The notes below the pieces were generated by a model. The model saw nothing but the letters and a program-made list of their open reading frames with translations, was not told the origin of the DNA and did no database searches. From Terriglobia bacterium (GTDB lineage Bacteria; Acidobacteriota; Terriglobia; Versatilivoradales; Versatilivoraceae), in NCBI GenBank assembly GCA_951813285.1, contig OX638355.1, forward strand, positions 5,044,083 through 5,108,082: a stretch of DNA of 64,000 nucleotides, written 5' to 3'. This document shows, piece by piece, positions 61,918 through 64,000 of the stretch. Both the position numbers and the translations under genes were made by a program. Each line of letters starts with the position of its first letter. Position 1 is the first letter of the stretch.

Positions 61918-63055
61918 GTGTCCCTTAAATAAATGTAGTATAATGGCAGTATTCCAGCCCGAAAGGAGACTGCCATGCCGCGTGGACGCAAACTGATGCC
62001 TCTGACGCTCAACCCACAGCAACAGGACCAACTCAAGGGGGTGGCTGACTCCACCGCGATGCCTCATGGGGTGGTTCTGCGAGCCCGCATGATCCTGGCT
62101 TGCGCCGAGGGCCTGACCAACGCGGCCGTCGCCCGGCGGGTCGGCGCCTCGCCGCAAGCGGTCGGCAAGTGGCGCCGCCGCTTCCTCGAGGCCGGTATCG
62201 AGGGCCTGCACGACGAACTGCGCCCCGGCCGCCCCCGCACCTATGACGATGAAAAAGTGGCGACCGTCATCAAGCATGCGCTAGAGAAGAAGCCCGAGAA
62301 GGCGACCCACTGGAGCCTGCGTGTGATGGGAGAAGCCGAGGGCATCTCCAAGACCACCGTGCATCGCTGGTTCTCCCTGTTCGGCCTCAAGCCCCATCTG
62401 GCAAAGACCTTCAAGTTGTCCACCGATCCCTTCTTTATCGAGAAAGTCCGGGATATCACGGGGCTTTACCTGAATCCGCCCGACCATGCGATCGTGCTGT
62501 GCGTGGATGAGAAATCCCAGATCCAAGCGCTGGACCGCACCCAGCCGAAACTCCCCTTGAACCTGGGCTATGTCGAAGGCTTCACCCATGACTATGTCCG
62601 CCACGGCACCACCACGCTGTTTGCCGCCTTGGACGTGGCCACGGGGCGGGTGATTGCCAAATGCAGGAAGCGGCATCGCCATCAGGACTGGCTTGCCTTC
62701 CTGAACCTGATCGACAAGGAAACCCCCGCGGATCTCGACATCCATCTCATCCTTGACAACTATGCCACCCACAAGCATCCCAAGGTCAAGGCCTGGATCG
62801 CGAAGCGGCCGCGCTACCACCTGCACTTCACGCCAACCTACGCCTCCTGGCTGAATCAGGTGGAGCGTTGGTTCGGCCTGATCAGCCAGCGAGCCATCAA
62901 GCGTGAATCCTTTCGGAGCGTCAAGGAACTGGTGACCCAGATCATGGAGTTCACCGACCAGTACAATACCACCTCGAAGCCGTTCGTCTGGGTCGCCACT
63001 GCCCGGTCTATCCTCGATAAGGTGGAACGATTGTCTACACGTATTAACGGGACAC
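61918..63055. mobile_element. IS630-family element
   Basis: The ends GTGTCCC (61918-61924) and GGGACAC (63049-63055), with further imperfect matching inward, are each flanked by TA (61916-61917 and 63056-63057), the target duplicated by IS630 elements. The size is 1,138 bp. It carries one transposase. Confidence 0.82.
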
Positions 63056-63078
63056 TACACTATCTCTCCCTTTCTTAA
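61975..63078 (+). CDS. IS630-family transposase
   Basis: This 367-residue DDE enzyme has an N-terminal helix-turn-helix of the winged type (NAAVARRVGASPQAVGKWRR) and the catalytic residues D178 (CVDEKSQIQALDR), D261 (LDNYATHK) and E297 (WLNQVERWF). An AAAGGAG site precedes the ATG at 61975. The stop codon (63076-63078) lies beyond the right end of the element, so the last residues (CTA CAC TAT ...) are coded by host DNA, and the exact C-terminus depends on the insertion site. It looks intact otherwise. Confidence 0.92.
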   Translation: MPRGRKLMPLTLNPQQQDQLKGVADSTAMPHGVVLRARMILACAEGLTNAAVARRVGASPQAVGKWRRRFLEAGIEGLHDELRPGRPRTYDDEKVATVIKHALEKKPEKATHWSLRVMGEAEGISKTTVHRWFSLFGLKPHLAKTFKLSTDPFFIEKVRDITGLYLNPPDHAIVLCVDEKSQIQALDRTQPKLPLNLGYVEGFTHDYVRHGTTTLFAALDVATGRVIAKCRKRHRHQDWLAFLNLIDKETPADLDIHLILDNYATHKHPKVKAWIAKRPRYHLHFTPTYASWLNQVERWFGLISQRAIKRESFRSVKELVTQIMEFTDQYNTTSKPFVWVATARSILDKVERLSTRINGTLHYLSLS

Positions 63079-63357
63079 AACTATTGTTTTCGGCAAAGGT
63101 AACCTGCTGCTCACAACGGAACTGCTGCCTTTTCGAGTCGATCCATGCGATATGCATGAGGGCTTCCGCTCCAGGCTGAGTCGAGGTTCCAAATGGGCCT
63201 AGCGGTCTGGCTGTGTAGAGCTTGAGCAACTCCGTCAGGATGGCGTCTACAGCTGAGCTAGCATTATGGATCTTTAGGCCTATCGCTCCGGCCTCGCGAC
63301 GACTGATCTGGTAGGCGTGGGACTTATAGTCATCGCAGAGCGCATCTACGATGCGGT
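63058..63357 (-). pseudogene. 3' remnant of a protein gene cut by the IS630 insertion
   Basis: A minus-strand frame runs from about 63357 (NRIVDALCDDYKSHAYQISR and on) through LKLYTARPLGPFGTSTQPGA and HIAWIDSKRQQFRCEQQVTF to the IS630 right end. Without the IS the frame would go on two codons beyond the target TA (CAA TAG at 61915-61910), so the insertion sits at the very 3' end. An in-frame stop upstream shows that the 5' part is missing. The DDYxSHAYxIxRxEA pattern reminds me of serine-dehydrogenase-proteinase/ClpP-like C-termini, with low confidence. Confidence 0.5.
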
Positions 63358-63504
63358 TTCAGTACTGTCCGGTTAAGCTTTCGTGACTTTAGTGTAACAG
63401 GCGTAATTCCAACAGGTTACGAGTAGGAATGAGTGTTTTCGACTTCAACGCGCTGCAAGACTTCAGCCATACTTTCTCAGGCTTCATGTGGAAAGGAGTG
63501 GCTG

Positions 63505-63771
63505 ATGTACACAGGACAAATGGTGTTCTCGCAGTTGATGGACTTCCTGCCCAAGCACGAGTTCAACCAGTGCGTTCGTCGCTATCAAGGCAACTACCGG
63601 GTGCGCAAGTTTTCCTGCCTCGATCAATTCCTTTGTATGGTCTTCGCCCAACTCACCTATCGGGAAAGTCTGCGCGACACCGAAACCTGTCTGCGCGCCG
63701 TGCAGTCCAAGCTCTATCATGTTGGCATCCGTGGCCGAGTCTCCCGAAGCACCTTGGCCGACGCCAAGTAG
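63505..63771 (+). pseudogene. Truncated IS4-family transposase (N-terminal DUF4372 part)
   Basis: From ATG 63505, 88 residues (MYTGQMVFSQLMDFLPKHEF and on, FAQLTYRESLRDTETCLRAV) match the start of the IS4-type transposase at 50412. It ends at LADAK and a TAG, where foreign sequence begins. The catalytic part is missing. Its left IS end is probably just before 63370. Confidence 0.8.
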
Positions 63772-64000
63772 CCAGACGAACCCGCACGCCCCTGTCGGCC
63801 ACTGAGATCGCCGAGAAAGTCAGCCGCATCAAGAACCGCTACCAAGTTGGCCAAGCACTTCCAGACGGAGATTGCAGACGGGTCCTTCCACTATGAGCGG
63901 CGCCAGCAAGCCATCACCCGGGAGGCGCAACTGGACGGGTTCTACATGCTGCGGACCAGCGAAGGGGCCGATCGGCTGGGGGCGGCCGAGGTGGTGCGCC
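63772..64000 (+). pseudogene. IS1634-family transposase fragment, runs off the window
   Basis: After the broken IS4 gene, the DNA codes SATEIAEKVSRIKNRYQ. After a one-base shift near 63845 it continues AKHFQTEIADGSFHYERRQQ, then REAQLDGFYMLRTSEGADRL up to the window edge. This is the middle of an IS1634-type transposase. A frameshift and the missing 5' part show it is a remnant. The remainder would lie beyond 64000. Confidence 0.65.

Overview
The window looks like a piece of a high-GC, Gram-negative-type bacterial chromosome. It has an autotransporter-type outer-membrane protein remnant, a cell-envelope CreD protein, a fatty-acid/ribosomal housekeeping cluster and a MCC-type acyl-CoA carboxylase. 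The mix of enolase-superfamily, FAH, amidase and SSS-transporter genes with dispersed GC-rich repeats and degenerate insertion sequences would fit a large-genome environmental lineage such as Acidobacteriota. That placement is an inference from gene content only; there is no rRNA or tRNA here to test it.

Layout. 1-15957 is mostly housekeeping: the 3' end of a zinc-type dehydrogenase, an acyl-CoA carboxylase carboxyltransferase subunit, uvrB, then the minus-strand run yceD-like / rpmF / fabD / fabG / acpP / fabF (plsX and fabH are not in their usual place between rpmF and fabD). A small hypothetical gene, an unusual enolase-superfamily protein, a B12-binding radical SAM protein and creD follow. 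Intergenic gaps carry a 189-bp tandem repeat, a 45-bp tandem repeat and a 250-bp MITE-like element with perfect 22-bp terminal inverted repeats.

16332-44112 is a defence-island-like region with more uneven base composition. It holds an RloC-like ATPase with a zinc hook and HEPN-type C-terminus, a YhaO/YhaN (SbcD/SbcC-like) pair, a DUF262/DUF1524 (GmrSD-like) nuclease, an orphan protein ending in an RNxxAH HEPN motif, an overlapping operon of three small unknown genes, and a SEC-C protein. A complete type I restriction-modification operon (hsdM-hsdS-hsdR) follows, with a fourth, overlapping phospholipase-D-like gene. That fourth gene is cleanly split by a 2.9-kb IS1595-type element that has perfect 25-bp ends, an 8-bp target duplication and five passenger genes. 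An AAA/DUF4143 protein with iterated upstream repeats closes the region.

44533-48739 is metabolic: an amidase, a fumarylacetoacetate-hydrolase-family protein and a divergent sodium:solute symporter. From 48803 to the end the sequence is a graveyard of mobile elements and broken genes. It contains a decayed IS with an intact IS4-type element nested inside it, a HAD phosphatase with an internal deletion, a giant Calx-beta-repeat autotransporter broken by several frameshifts, a Sel1 gene with a nonsense codon, a DUF29 gene, a TIR-domain protein, an IS630 element inserted at the 3' end of another gene, and fragments of IS4 and IS1634 transposases at the right edge.

Long ORFs antisense to these genes are common because of the high GC content and were treated as shadows.
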